DNA of 64,000 nt. It comes from Holothuria scabra. Lineage: Eukaryota; Echinodermata; Holothuroidea; Aspidochirotida; Holothuriidae. Positions 46,098-58,559 of the stretch are shown here, in pieces; the stretch's first letter is position 1; every line of letters starts with the position of its first letter. The notes under the pieces are model-generated. The model saw only the letters and a program-made list of their open reading frames with translations. It was not told where the DNA came from and did no database searches. The translations under genes were made by a program, and so were the position numbers. The stretch lies in the NCBI GenBank assembly GCA_037179385.1, contig CM074195.1, forward strand, positions 13,491,887-13,555,886. Reading direction: 5' to 3'.

Positions 46098-47799
46098 CCG
46101 CATATTCTGTAATAAACGCTCCCCGTCTAATAAACGCCCCCCCCCCCCAAAATTTTTAACAACTGCATAGGCCAAGGCCTCCCGCACTACAGACCCAAAC
46201 CAAGGATTAAGCTCGTGTTTGACCATTTATGCATAATCAGTATTTAATTTAACAATCGGCCCGATGCCGATTACCAATAATTAGAAAGAGGGAAGACGTG
46301 TTTGTCCCTAAAGTATGCGCCCCTTGCTTTGTGGATATCCTTCAAGTTGGAAAATATTGGGAATAGTTCCGTTTGTTTCGCGAATGGAATATCATTTTTG
46401 TAGGACTAATATTTTCTTTTCAAATGTGGAGATATAAACCAATTGTTAATAGAGTAGGATTGTTTTCAGTCAATGTCACATACCCTTTGATAATTTAGTT
46501 CTTAGGCAAACATCATGCTCTGTTTAGTTTTCATCCCCCAATCATGTCGGAACATTTGCAGTATTTTACTGTACTGGGTTGTAGTTGCGTTAATGTACTG
46601 TAGAATCCCGCTTTAATGAGGCCATGTAGAAATACGCGATCAAAATAATCTTAGCGGTTCTGGGGCAGCAAAACAATTGCACCCGATTAACGTATCCTAT
46701 GGTTCCTCTCGGATTTAAATATCCCCGTAAATTTTTAGCAGTTCTTGAACAAAACTTACGTCTTGTTTGAAAATAATCTGCAATTGAAATGCACGCAAGT
46801 GAGATCCCCGAAAAATCCACGTACGCAGAGATTTGCGATGTCGTTTCTTGTTGAATTTAGCAAGGGGCTCGTCCGGCTGCACTAGCCGGTTTATCAGCAT
46901 AGGAAATGTGATCGTCGTAACACATAAAAACTCAATAGAAAAATTCGTCTCGAGGCCTAGTATTTTCACACACTAAATCACATAGGCGATGGCGCAAGTT
47001 GTGATTGGCTGGCTAGAATCATCAAATTTGAACCAATCACGATGCAGGGGCAATTTAAACTTTGCAATGGTTCGTATGCATATGATGTCACCGAGCAAAA
47101 CATGATGCCTTGTTTGGTGGTAAAAACGGAAACGCATGTAAGTCTACTGCATTCATGGGCGAAGAAGTCCGCTGTATGAGACCACGTGCATCACTGTTTT
47201 CGTTCGCAATGACGTTCACATTTCAAAGTCCTACTGTAAATAACATTACGGAAGGAATGTGAGAAATGGCTTAACTTATGCAGGACAATAACCACCGAAC
47301 TTCAAAAGATTCTAGGTGTACAAAACGTGCACAGATATACATGGTAAGCTTGGGACTTGAAAATACAGCCAAACACTGCAGCTCGATAGTCTGTACTTGT
47401 GTTTTTGTACAGAACAAATTGTACAGCAACTTACACGGCACTTTTTTCCATACTGCAAGGAATACAATTCCAGGTTATACTACATTGTTATGGGGAAAAT
47501 AACGATCGATCGCGCCCATGGCAGGGGTATAATTTATACGTTTGTGCTTATCAATGCATTCTGTTTTGGCGGGAAGGATTGAGTACGGTATTTACAGGAA
47601 TTTTAACAAAATTAAAAGCAAGTGTCAAGTATATTTGTGCCCTTTTTTCAGTTTACAAATAATCGGTGGTAATGATGGGTTGAAAGGCCGAATTTTACCG
47701 ATCCCGATTAGTTCATTTTTTATTTAAATATACCCTCAAATAAACGCCCCCTTTTCAAAAGTGTAACGCCCCCAGGGGCGTTTATTACAGAATATACGG
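46098..47799 (+). mobile_element. 1.7-kb TA element, copy A
   Basis: The left end is CCGCATATTCTGTAATAAAC, then a GTCTAATAAACGCCCC block. The right end is the inverse, GTTTATTACAGAATATACGG preceded by GGGGC. TA precedes the left end; the right flank is AT, probably mutated. The body matches copy B base by base along its whole length. It includes an inverted pair of CCAAT boxes (47004 and 47033) about 240-270 bases before an exon-like frame. Its terminal motif is related to that of the 828-bp element. Confidence 0.85.
47278..47343 (+). CDS. Exon-like frame in 1.7-kb element copy A, ending at a splice-donor match
   Basis: An ATG at 47278 opens 22 codons, starting MQDNNHRTSKDSRC and ending QIYM. 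The sequence ATG|GTAAGC there is a strong match to a 5' splice site (GT at 47344). Copy B (57471-57536) keeps the same length, start, frame and donor, with one silent-looking G/A change. The reverse-strand copy C keeps the start (MQDNNHRTS) but has gained extra bases and lost the donor. Upstream lies the CCAAT pair. I do not recognise the peptide. It could be the first coding exon of a captured host gene, or a chance frame, since it is very short. Confidence 0.3.
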
Positions 47800-49889
47800 A
47801 TCAGAATTAAGAAAGATGTGGCAAGATTACTTAAAAAGTGTGGGTGAGTAGGACAAAATATCTACTTTAATGGATGATAAACAATGCACTGAAAACCTAA
47901 AATTGTTTTCAAACACAAAAGTTTAGACAAAGTCTTTCAAACAATTATTTTCATTAAAGTAAATTGAACAAATCATAAAGTCTTAACACAAACAAATTTT
48001 CTGGACCAAATGGACTGCACCCCAGGACCAACCAGTTGTATGGGGGGAGTCATTTATCTATTTGGCCGCCGTCGGTCGTCAGGCAGAGAAGAGTGAAAAT
48101 GAGTTGGAAATACCTACCAGTTTAATAAATGGTTCTGCCCTTAATTTTCATAATTTATACAAGTATTTTCAAGTGCACTTATGATGCTAACCTACTCCTA
48201 TTTTAAGCCAAAGTGAAAAACCTCTCGACATGGGAAAACTATCATTCAATAATAGCCAACTGTTGTGCCAATAGCTCACACTTATCAGAGAGTACCAATA
48301 CCTATCACTCAGTCACTTACCTATTTTTCTATTCATTCTAGATACAATACTTTTCACCACCTCTGCATTGATCTATAAAAGGTTGCTTTTGGATGACCCC
48401 CAGCCACTTGGCATTGTTAATAGTTTAAGTATTAGGATGAATGATAGACTGTCTCCAGAGGTACACAGATTTTATCAAAGCCAAAACTGGTTGCCTCATC
48501 CACTGTACCATTGCAAGAAACTTCTATATCATACATGAAGTAGGCTACTTCATTGCAGAAAATTCAGAGGACTTCATTAGAGCGGTTTGTAGCAGTTTTA
48601 AAAGTTGAAAAATACTGAAGTGGAAGTCCTTCCATATCCAGATATAGGCATAGCAAACATGGAAATCATTTTGTGTTACAAACTAGGCCTATGCCTACAC
48701 TATGTGAACGTCAGGTAGGAATGTGGAAATAAAAAAAAATCCTGTGACGGAAGTAACAGGGGGAATTGTGCCCATCCCCCCCCCATCCCCTGTGGCGGCA
48801 CAAGCAGGGGTGGGAGGGATAGACATGGGGGAACCTCCCTCCAAGGTTGCATCCCACACAGGTCCCAAAGTACATTGACATAACTTACGTGACTGACATA
48901 ATTTTGACATGCTTGGCATAATTTTTTGAGGCAAAATAAGAAATAATCTTCCAAACAGGTTGAACCATTCCCAGTGTTTCAAAGTCAGTTTTTTAAAACT
49001 TCCTGACATTGGAACTTTTTAGTGCAGCTCAAGCCTGTGTAGTGGCTATTACAGTACCCATTGGCCCACTAGTCTCGAACCAAAATTGCTATGCTCTGTG
49101 CAGTCATCACTCACATGCTTTTGACTGTAGTTCCTTGAATACACTTTTCCTGCCTTCAGAACCAAATGTACTGTACCTGTTAAAGCAAGTCAGCAGCACT
49201 CACTCAGTCACTGTGAGTACACTTCTACTAGAACAGACTCCACATGGCACATGTGAAAAAATTCAAGGGCATCTGGCACAGTTATGGTACACTATTACCT
49301 ATAATGCAAAAACAAGAAAGACTAACTTAATAAAATCATTTGAAATTACTGCATTGGATTATGCATTATGAACCAGTGTACATTTCCTGAGGACTAATTT
49401 TTGACTCAGAAATATGCTAAAACATTGGAGCTTTCAGGCCTTTATTCCCTGGACCTCCACAGGAGCTTTGCACCTGGACCACATCCACAGAGACTCTCCC
49501 CTGCCTACCCAACAGTTTCTTGTGCCCACCATTTCCCCCACCCCCCCTCCACACTTTTAATTCCTGGTGCTGCCACTTCCACTCTTCCTTTTTCAATTCA
49601 ATTTCAATTGAAATTTATCATAAAAAACAAGTGTGAACCAACATACTGAATATTGTATGGAAGCTAGGGCTGAGACGATTATCCATTCAACCGGTTAACC
49701 AACCAATTGACTGATTACACGGTCGCTGTTTCTCTTAATGTTAAACTGTTTTGTATCCTCATAATTCAAATTGTTCAGTACTGCAATTTAAGCTGCTTCT
49801 GCCATAAACCACAAAGTTCTGGTCTTAAAATGACACAACAATTGCTAATCTTGCCACCCAAAATGACTAAAAGGTACAATGAATGCAAC
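47800..49889. other. No gene recognised
   Basis: Contains a G/C-run patch (48757-48835) and C-rich text at 49527-49550. No coding or paired repeat structure was identified. Confidence 0.4.
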
Positions 49890-50025
49890 TATCTAACCTT
49901 TGTGGTTTTGGGCAGGAAAAACAATTGCACTCATTTAACACATGTTATGGTTCCTTTTCGATATAAATATCCCTGTATTTTTGGTACTTCTTGTCCAATC
50001 CTTACGTCTTGTTTAAAAATAATCA
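49890..50025 (+). mobile_element. 1.7-kb TA element, fragment D
   Basis: 'gtggttttgggcaggaaaaa' and 'caattgcactcatttaacac' through 'cttacgtcttgtttaaaaat' parallel 46654-46779. No terminal repeats remain. Confidence 0.65.
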
Positions 50026-51152
50026 TGGACATGAACAAATGAACATTATGAAGGAGCAGCTGATCAATTTTCCACAGGAAGTTTTCCACACTGTACATTC
50101 AAAAACCATTGTTAATTCACCACTTTTAATGCATTAAATTAGGTCTGTAACCATACTGTATTGTAGTCAAGCAGCTTCATCTGGTATCGTGCTTTTCCAA
50201 ACAACCCTTTGTTTCCAACTTACAACTTACTCTTCATCACCCAAGAATTTTCACTTCACATGATACTGCAGGAGGAACAAACAGTTAAGTACTGTACTTA
50301 ACAGCTCTTAGCTCCCTCAAAAACCACCAGGTAGGAGCATCCCTCACTACTAGTGCAGATAAATATCTTTTCAATTTACAGATTACTGATGCCAATAATT
50401 ATGCAATATTTCAGAGTTTCCTTAAAATATTTGCCTTAGCATTTAAATTTTATTTAAATCTATCACTGAGCAAATAACTGCTCTTTTCTTGTCAAAGAGA
50501 ACTCACTTTTTCTTTCCTAATCAAAGTCATGAAGTTTGTTACATAAAAAAGTCAAGAGTCCAATCAATTAACTTCTGGGAAATATAATTCATTCATTTAC
50601 CCATTTTTGGTATTTGGATATCAACCTGGACTAGATTATGACTAGATTTAGCTGGAGTAACTCTTTTTAGATTTGTTTTCATGGTGGGTACACATCTGAC
50701 TTCTTTACTCTGTCTGTACAGTTCCCTAATTGGGTACTAAATGAGTTGGCAAGAAAACCTGTTAAAGGTACTGTAGTGTGACACCAAAATGACAAAGTTG
50801 GGTATTTGATGTAAAAAGCATTAAAAACCAAGAAAATTGACGCAATTTCTATCACAATCGGTTAAAAATTAGCCATTTTACAGGTTTATTTATGATTTGC
50901 ACTTAGTCATATGAGCTCAATATGTAAATCTTGTGATGTCATGGGAGGGACATACCATACATGGCTAATATTATCCTTTGTTTTTGCAATCTTCATTTCA
51001 AGAGCAGTTGTAACATTAGTGTTCCCTGAAGGGTTTACAGTATTTTGAAAGTTGAAATTGTGTCCTTGAAAATCATCAGTATCAATCACCAAACTTTAAA
51101 GTCTCTGATGAGTAATTAAGAGATAATTAATATAGGGTTAACAAAAGAAATT
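50026..51152. other. No gene recognised
   Basis: AT-rich; nothing identified. Confidence 0.4.
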
Positions 51153-51154
51153 TA

Positions 51155-51925
51155 CCGTATTTACTCTATTAAACGCCCCGGGGCGTGAAATTTTCGTTAA
51201 GGGGGGCGTTTATTAGAGTTAAATTTATGTGACTTCTGATAAACTGCTACATATGGCATATTTGTCCATTTGGTTGTCAGCTTCACAATCAGCTGTGAGC
51301 TCCTCCCCAATGATCGGTAACCAAACTTCCCTATAAATATGGTAGCCACGAACAGCACTCTGAACTTTGCAAGTGTGATCAACTTTCGCCGACATCTTGA
51401 TATGTAACGTTACACACAGAAGTGACTTTTTTACGTGCCCGTGGCATATGCATGCATGCATGCTGTGCACAGTATACAGCCAGGCCTCACGGTACTATAC
51501 TGACCGGCCGGCTATACGCATGTACATACGGTAATTGCATAATAGTTACCGTGAGTAGCACCATGGGCAGTACATACGCGTTCATAGCATTTCACTGTTA
51601 AACAGTTTTCCTGTTGAATTTGGATTTTTATGTTAGGCTGTTCGGATAGGCTAGCGAATATTTGTATACCTACGGTACGTACAGTACCACTTTCGAACTG
51701 CAAACGAAGCAGTATAGGTTCGCGGTATGTGATAGCGTGATGGATATCAACAGAAATTAGTTGCAGAAACATGCCTTTTACTTCAGGATACAGTATGGGA
51801 CTTTAGGAGATTTCGTGGCTTCATGGCAGGACTATTTCATTTTACCATATTGTCTTTGGAATTAACAATTTCACTTTATGCAATGTGACGAAAAAGTTGG
51901 GGGGCGTTTAATAGAGTAAATACGG
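51155..51925. mobile_element. TA-flanked exon-carrying element, copy 2
   Basis: TA is on both sides (51153-51154 and 51926-51927). The ends CCGTATTTACTCTATTAAAC and inverse are identical to those at 28471-29298. It is 771 bp, shortened by small internal deletions. Its flanks are unrelated to those of copy 1. Confidence 0.85.
51227..51395 (-). pseudogene. HIRAN-like exon frame, decayed copy
   Basis: From ATG at 51395 (reverse strand) the frame reads MSAKVDHTC, then RGYHIYREVWLPIIGEEL, as in the copy at 28477-28749. After DKYAIC the frames part: a small insertion shifts this copy into SSLSEVT, and about 45 bases present in copy 1 are missing. The first 50 or so codons are kept with few amino-acid changes. 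That may reflect recent common origin and need not mean selection. Confidence 0.5.
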
Positions 51926-51927
51926 TA

Positions 51928-52900
51928 TGTCAACACTGTGCATCACTCAACATCACTATTTTTGCATTACCAACAAGTTGCTTCAGAAACATTCAAACTT
52001 TGAAGAGGTTTATCTTTAGAACGGTAAAAAATACTGATGTAATTCCAACAGATTCTAACATAGGAGACCTTGCTCCATAACCACCAAGTCAATTCAGTGC
52101 TTTTTGCTGACATGTCATACTACCTTTAAAGATTTCTTCCAGAAGTATCATTCTTTCTGTATTTTATAGAAAGGGCATTAGTACAACTGAAACATCAGGT
52201 GAGAATCTTTGTTTTGCTATGTTTGAACAAATTAACTTTACACCTAGGCCTAGATCTAATGTAACAACTGTAAGAATGCCAAGGTGCATGTATCTGGCCC
52301 ATGCTGAAGTTGCACTGAGAAAAACAATAAATTAGAAAAATGCCAATCCAATGAAATGCACACAGTCATGAATGAAGTGTTTGTGAGCCCATAGGGATCT
52401 TTTGTCCTTTAGTTAGGTAGTCAATATTTTAACATTGCTATGTAAGGCCTAGTTGAGTCCTTGAACAGGACTGTGTGCTACACTTAATGGTACCGTAGGA
52501 CCTACTCTGTACACAGTCCTTGGCCATACGCCTCATGAACTCAAAGGGATGTGTGCAATGAGCAGAGCACATACTATAACTTCTCCACTCCTCACAGCTT
52601 CAAAAATGCACCTATAATTATTATACTTTCCATAAATGATCTTTGTCATAACATTCAACTTTCTCAACCAGTCTTTCTCCAAATGGAGGTGAGTAGAAAG
52701 GTGAAATTTGGAGGTTCAAACTGTCAGTAAAACTATGTCAAGTACAGGACTTAAGCATGCAGTCTGCCTGCATAGGTTTGCTGGTGCAGTCACATGACCA
52801 AACTAGTGTAAATGGAAAAAACACATGTGAGTAGCCATGCACAAGTGATACAAAATGTTAACATCTTTGTAAATTTTTAGACTTGAACAAACATACAACT
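51928..52900. other. No feature recognised
   Basis: Nothing identified. Confidence 0.35.
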
Positions 52901-54301
52901 CAGGGTTCTCACTAACCCGAGCTCCCGGGTCCCTGACGCGCGAGTTTGACTCGAGACGCTTGAAACAAAATCCTGTGCGTCCCAGGGACGCATGGATGGA
53001 ATTTGCTTGCTAAATGCATGTAAAATTTTGGCAAGAAGGCATAGAAAGTTTTGTGTTGAAAAGTTCACACAAACCCATTGCCTTGAAATGTTCATTGTCG
53101 ATGTCACTTCACAAAATCCATGTAGGAAAACTTTCTCCGACTAGACCGATTGTTCGACCGATCATCTGTTATTAGTCGGCATCAGGCCGATTATTCCGTT
53201 GTCTGTAAATAATTTGCGTCGGTAAATAATTTCCATCGGTAAAATGCTGCCATTCAACCAACCATTACCATCGATTATTTGAAAACTGGAAAAATGGGCT
53301 AAATATACTTGAAACTTGCTCTTAGTTTCATTAAAATTCCCGTTAATACTCAATCTTTTAACTTCCCATCAAAACGGGATGCACTGATAATCACAAACGT
53401 ATTAATTGTACCCCTGCCATGGGAATGATCGTTTGATATTTTCCGCTACAGTATAACATGGTAGTACTACCTGGAATAAGATTTAGAATTGCATTCAAGG
53501 TGCATTCCTTGCTGTCTCGCAGAAAGAGCCACGTAAGTTGCTGTGCAAACTGTTCTGCACAAAACACATAGATACAGACTATCTAGCTGCAGTGTTTTGC
53601 CATTTTTTCAAATCCCCAAGCTTTGCATACATATCTGTGTACGTTTTGTACACGTACGTAGCACCTAGAACCTTGTGAAGTTCGGTGGTTATTATCTTGC
53701 ATAAATTAAGCCATTCCCAGCATTCCGTCCGTAATGTTGTTCACAGTGGGGCTTATGCAATGTTGTCAAACGACGTCATTGCAAACGAAAACAGTGATGC
53801 ACGTGGTCTCATGCAGCAAACTTCTTGGCCCACGCATGTAGTAAACTTAAGTGCGTGTCCGTTTCAACCACCAAATAAGGCGTCATGTTTTGCTTGGTGA
53901 CATCATATGCATAGGATCCATTGAGAAATTTAAATTGGCCCCTGCATCGCGATTGGTGCAATTGCGTTGATTCTGGCCAGCCAATCACAACTCGCGCCTT
54001 CGCCTATGTGATTTAGTGTGGGAAAATACTCAGCCTCGAGACAAGTTTTCCCGTTGAGTTTGTGTTACGACGATCGCACTTGACATGCTTATACAGCCGT
54101 CTAGCGAAGCCAGGCGAGCGCCGTGCTAAATTCACTGAATGAATGGAAATTGCGAAGCGTCACTGAATACTGCATTTTTGTTGATGCTTCACTTGGGACT
54201 CTTCCAAAAAATATGGGACCCTCAGAAATATGATGGGACTCTTGAAAAAAAAAGTTGAGGGTTCAGGGACTCTTGGGTTTGGGGGCCTAATGAAAACACT
54301 G
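52901..54301. mobile_element. hAT-like element with a 1.7-kb TA element nested inside
   Basis: The left end CAGGGTTCTCACTAACCC and the inverted right end CAGTGTTTTCATTAGGCC match at about 12 of 18 positions, a form common in hAT elements. CAACT lies directly outside both ends, only 5 bp where hAT normally gives 8, so the assignment is tentative. Most of the interior is copy C of the 1.7-kb element. Confidence 0.5.
53230..54136 (-). mobile_element. 1.7-kb TA element, copy C (reverse strand, ends missing)
   Basis: The reverse complement follows copy A from about 46850 to 47700: 'ctaaattcag' region, 'gtcgtaacac', 'caatcacga' with paired CCAAT boxes, 'atgcaagataataaccaccg', 'cccatggcaggggtac' and 'gtatatttagccc'. 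Neither terminal repeat is present. It is the most diverged of the three long copies. Confidence 0.75.
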
Positions 54302-54559
54302 CAACTGAAGGAAGTCATCACCTCGATGAGGTAGAATATGACTTTTAAATCTTTTACGTGGAAATGGGACAAAATTTAAGGAAATTCTGAAACCTGCCCC
54401 AGGGGAGTAAACTTCAAAATATGGAAATGCTTCAAAGCCATAACATTGTGATCTCTCTTGCACTGTGGATAAGGACTCTAATGTGGGGTAAAACAAAGTA
54501 GGCATACTGTAGCGTAGAGTCATGTTCTTCCCCTTGGGTAGGGTGAGGGTGTCCACTTA

Positions 54560-54800
54560 TGCTGTTGTTATCTGCTCATGGGATGGTTCATGTAATTTTT
54601 GTTTGTTGTTGGTTTGTTACGTTTTTTTTTTCTCGTTTCTTTCTTTTTAGGGAGTGCACTCTCAACAAGCCTTTGGCTTTTAGTTGCACTTCCTTCCATT
54701 CTCATTTTATCTTCTGTAACTTTTTTAAACTATGTCATTGCATACACATTTGAGTTGTGAAACAAATAAATGAAATGAAATTGATAACGAAATGAAATGT
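54560..54800 (+). mobile_element. LINE 3' end with (GAAAT)n-type tail
   Basis: 'ctttttagggagtgcactct', 'caacaagcctttggctttta' and 'gttgcacttcctt' lead to a tail 'gaaacaaataaatgaaatga'. The same order appears on the reverse strand at 61990-62165. Such tails are typical of CR1/L2-like LINE 3' ends. No reading frame remains. Confidence 0.6.
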
Positions 54801-55149
54801 TCACAGACAAGGCTAGGTCTAGACGAGAACCATTAACATTGATTTCAAAGGCTAGGCCTGCAGAGACAAAACCACAAAGCAACAAGAGCAAGTTAAAACA
54901 AACAACAAAGTGGCGCTAAAGAGTTAGCTAGGTGGACTCATGTGTTTGACCACCAAACAAAAGATCCCAAACGGAAAAACTGGGTGGATAAAAGGGATTA
55001 ATTTCCTTAACAGGCCTATATTTTGGCAGAGGTAGGCCTACAACTGTTTTTTCTTCTTTTTTCGCACCAAAAGCACACATGATGTGTTCTCTCCGAAAGG
55101 CACTGAGTTTGCACCTTCCACTTTTCTTCACTAAACCATCTAATCAAGC
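54801..55149. other. No feature recognised
   Basis: Nothing identified up to the 5' break of the LINE copy. Confidence 0.35.
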
Positions 55150-56299
55150 ATGTTAGAGCACATCATACATTCAAATGTTATGGCTCACTTGGAGGACTAC
55201 AGCTACCTTAATGACAAACAACATGGTTTCCGCAAGGGACAATCTTGCAAAACCCAATTGGCCTTGACTGTCAACGATATCACCAGAGTACTTGATAATA
55301 AAGGTCAAGTAGATGTTATCATCATGGACTTCAGTAAAGCATTTGATGTACCGTTCTGCATGAACGGCTTCTGGCTAAATTAAAACACACAGGGGTTTGC
55401 GACTCATAACATAGTTGGATTAAAAACTTTCTAACTAAAAGAACTCAAAAGGTCACTCTCGATGGAGTGCCTTCCCCCCCTGTAAGCGAAACTAAGGTGT
55501 TCCACAGGGCACAGTCCTTTGCCCCCTGCTCTTCCTCATTTACTTTAATGATATCGCAGAAGGCATATCTTCTGAAATTCTCCTTTTAGTCTACGACTGT
55601 ATCTTATACAGGCAAATTAAAAATGATCATGACACTAGAGAGCTTCAGTCTGACATTGATAAACTCTGTACTTGGGAAGAATGCTGGCAGATGAAATTTA
55701 ATAAAAAGAAGTGGTACACTATGCACATAACCCATAAAAGAAAAGCAATTGAACGTTCTTATCAGATGGGTGACTCTATTATGGAAACGGTTGTTGATCA
55801 TACCTACCTGGGGTTGGAAATAAATAATAAATTAAGCTGGACAAATTATGTTCGTAAAGTGACCTCAAAGACAAATCAAATCCTTGGCCTGCTTCGGAGA
55901 AATTTGTACAGTTGTAGCAGTGAGGTAAAAGCAGTGGCGTATAAAACCTTAGAAAGACCACGGCTTGAATATAGCGCCTCTGTCTGGGACTCCTATGGTA
56001 CCAGAAAGCCTCAAAAAACCAGCTAAAGGGGGTCCAGCGCCGTAGTGCAATTTTCACCTGTAAAAACTCCAGACAAAAGGCCAGTGTCACAGACATGATT
56101 TCTAGTTTGGGCTGGGAATCACTGGAGTATAGGAGGGCTGCCCAAAGATTGACCCTTATTTATAAGTCCATTAATAAATTAGTTGATTGGTAATTGATAC
56201 CGATCCATACCAGTCAGTTCACTCTAGAGGTGTGTCTACTAGAGCACATTCCTCTATTTCTTTTGTGAAACTTTCATCCCACAAAGATTGTTATAAATA

Positions 56300-57984
56300 C
56301 CGTATATTCTGTAATAAGCGCTCCCCCTCTAATAAACGCCCCCCCCCTCCTCAAAATTTTTAACAACTGCATAGGCCAAGGCCTCCCGCACTACAGGCCC
56401 AAACCACGGATTAAGCTAGTGTTTGACCGTTTATGCATAATCAGTATTTAATTTAACAATTGGCCCTATGCCGATTACCGATTATTAGAAAGAGGGAAGA
56501 CCTGTGTTTGTCCCTAAAGTACGCGCCCCTTGCTTTGTGCACATCGTTCAAGTTGAAAAATATTGGGAATAGTCCGTTTGTTTCGCGAATGGAATATCAT
56601 TTTGTAGGCCTAATATTTTCTTTTCAAATGTGGAGATATAAACCAATCGTTAATAGAGTAGGATTGTTTTCAGTCGATGTCACATACCCTTTGATAATTT
56701 AATTGTTAGGCAAACATCATGCTCATCATGCTCAATCATGTCAGAACATTTGCAGTATTTTACTGTATTGGGTTGCAGTTGCGTTAATGTACTGTAGAAT
56801 CCCGCTTTAATGAGGCCATGTAGAAATACGCAATCATAATAATCTTAGCGGTTCTGGGGCAGCAAAACAATTGCACCCAATTAACGTATCCTATGGTTCC
56901 TTTCGGATATAAATATCCCCGTAAATTTTTAGCAGTTCTTGACCAAAACCTACGTCTTGTTTGAAAATAATCTGCAATTGAAATTCACGCAGGTGTGATC
57001 CCCGAAATATCAACGTACGCAGAGATTTGTGATGTTGTTTCTTGTTAAATTCAGCACGGGCTCGCCCGGCTGCGCTAGCCGGTTTATCAGCATAGGAAAT
57101 GTGATCATCGTAACACATAAAAACTCAACAGAAAAATTCGTCTTTAGGCCTAGTATTTTCACACACTAAATCACATAGGCAATGGCGCGAGTTGTGATTG
57201 GCTGGCTAGAATCATCGCATTTGAACCAATCACGATGCAGGGGCAATTTAAATTTTGCAATGGATTGTATGCATATGATGTCACCGAGCAAAACATGATG
57301 CCTTGTTTGGCGGTAAAAACAGAAACGCACGTAAGTCTACTGCATGCGTGGGCGAAGAAATCGGCTGCATGAGACCACGTGCATCACTGTTTTCGTTTGC
57401 AATGACGTTCACATTTCAAAGTCCTACTGTAAATAACATTAGGGAAGGAATGCGAGGAATGGCTTAATTTATGCAGGATAATAACCACCGAACTTCGAAA
57501 GATTCTAGGTGTACAAAACGTGCACAGATATACATGGTAAGCTTGGGACTTGAAAATACATCCAAACACTGCAGCTCGATGGTCTGTACTTGTGTTTTTG
57601 TATGGAACAAATTGTACAGCAACTTACACGGCACTTTTTCCAGACTGCAAGGAATTCCAGATAATACTACATTGTTATGGGGAAAATAACGAACGATCGC
57701 ACCCATGGCAGGGGTATAATTTATACGTTTGTGCTTATCAATGCATTCCGTTTTGGCGGGAGGGATTGAGTATGATATTTACAGGAATTTTAACGAGATT
57801 AAGAGCAAGTTTCAAGTATATTTGTGCCCTTTTTTCAGTTTACAAATAATTGGTGCTAATGGTGGGTCAAATGGCAGAATTTTACCGATGCCGATAAGTT
57901 AATTTTTTTAAATATACCCTCAAATAAACGCCCCCCTTTTCAAAAATGTAATGCCCCTGGGGGTGTTTATTACAGAATATACGG
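56300..57984 (+). mobile_element. 1.7-kb TA element, copy B, inserted in the LINE
   Basis: The ends CCGTATATTCTGTAATAAGC and (inverse) CCGTATATTCTGTAATAAAC enclose 1,685 bases. TA flanks both sides (56298-56299 and 57985-57986). The second LINE copy reads 'ttataaatattcactgttcc' straight across the site (about 61865-61884), which gives an exact empty site with a single TA. The body matches copy A throughout. Confidence 0.95.
57471..57536 (+). CDS. Exon-like frame in 1.7-kb element copy B
   Basis: The counterpart of 47278-47343: the same 22-codon frame starting MQDNNHRTS, ending at the same donor-like ATG|GTAAGC (GT at 57537-57538). Inverted CCAAT boxes lie at 57197 and 57225. Beyond the donor the frame stays open in both copies (72-74 codons in total), so the splice site is not needed to explain it. 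No known domain. Expression is unproven. Confidence 0.3.
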
Positions 57985-58205
57985 TATTCACTGTTCCCTA
58001 GGACTTTTGCTGAATGGAATTGCCTCCCACCCAGTGTTAGGGATGCCCCCACTGTGAATGCTTTTAAGTCTGGATTGGGTTCAATAAGTCTTGATGAAAT
58101 TTTAAGTAGAGCTCATTTTAGTTAAGCAGTTTGCTGCTCAGCCTTCTGTGCCTGAATGTTACATCCCATTTTGTGGAGTTCATGCAGTAACCCACCAGAA
58201 CCAGA

Positions 58206-58559
58206 ACCATGCACTATCAGTTAGATGATCCTATTTAATTAGCCCACAGTTCACCTGGAAATGAGTTAGCAGGTTTGCTGCCTCAGTTTGTCACAGAACA
58301 GTCCATTGTCTTGGTGAGAACCTCTGATAAGAGATGTTTTTTTCCGTGGACACTAGACAGTGCAGAACGTTTATTCACACGTGCAGATACAGCTCCGTTT
58401 ACACTTCGCAAGTTTTATAAATGGAGATGAGCTTGTATGGCCAGGCGGGCGGGATCAAAGCACCTTTGTCTAGTACTGTACTATGGTATCTGACTCAGTA
58501 TTGTCTAAAGACCGTCATTCGGTGGTATTTGCTAGAGAATTCTCTATCGGGCTTAACAC
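58206..58559. other. No feature recognised
   Basis: Probably part of LINE 3' sequence, but I cannot align it. Confidence 0.35.

Larger units (their letters stand above)
55150..58205 (+). pseudogene. CR1/L2/Jockey-like LINE reverse transcriptase, 5'-truncated, interrupted and inactive
   Basis: Reverse-transcriptase motifs appear in order across several frames. LEHIIHSN, then QHGFRKGQSCKTQL and MDFSKAF lie in 55150-55350. After a frameshift come the VLHERLLAKLK and GVPQGTVLCPLLF blocks (about 55345-55540). At the catalytic site, where the family has F-A-D-D, this copy reads L-V-Y-D (about 55590), so the first aspartate is lost. The C-terminal part (55640-56290) has YLGLEINNKLSW, LLRRNLYS and LEYSASVWD. 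It is cut by the 1.7-kb element (56300-57984) and resumes with FAEWN-like sequence at 57987. The 5' half and endonuclease are absent. A second copy lies at 61209-61990. Confidence 0.85.

Noticed and set aside
46715..46969. 84-codon reverse frame conserved in copy B (EFNKK, SLRT, FRGSHLR)
   Set aside because: It looked like a possible transposase piece, but it is not kept in copy C and no known motif is visible. Sharing between A and B is explained by recent common origin.
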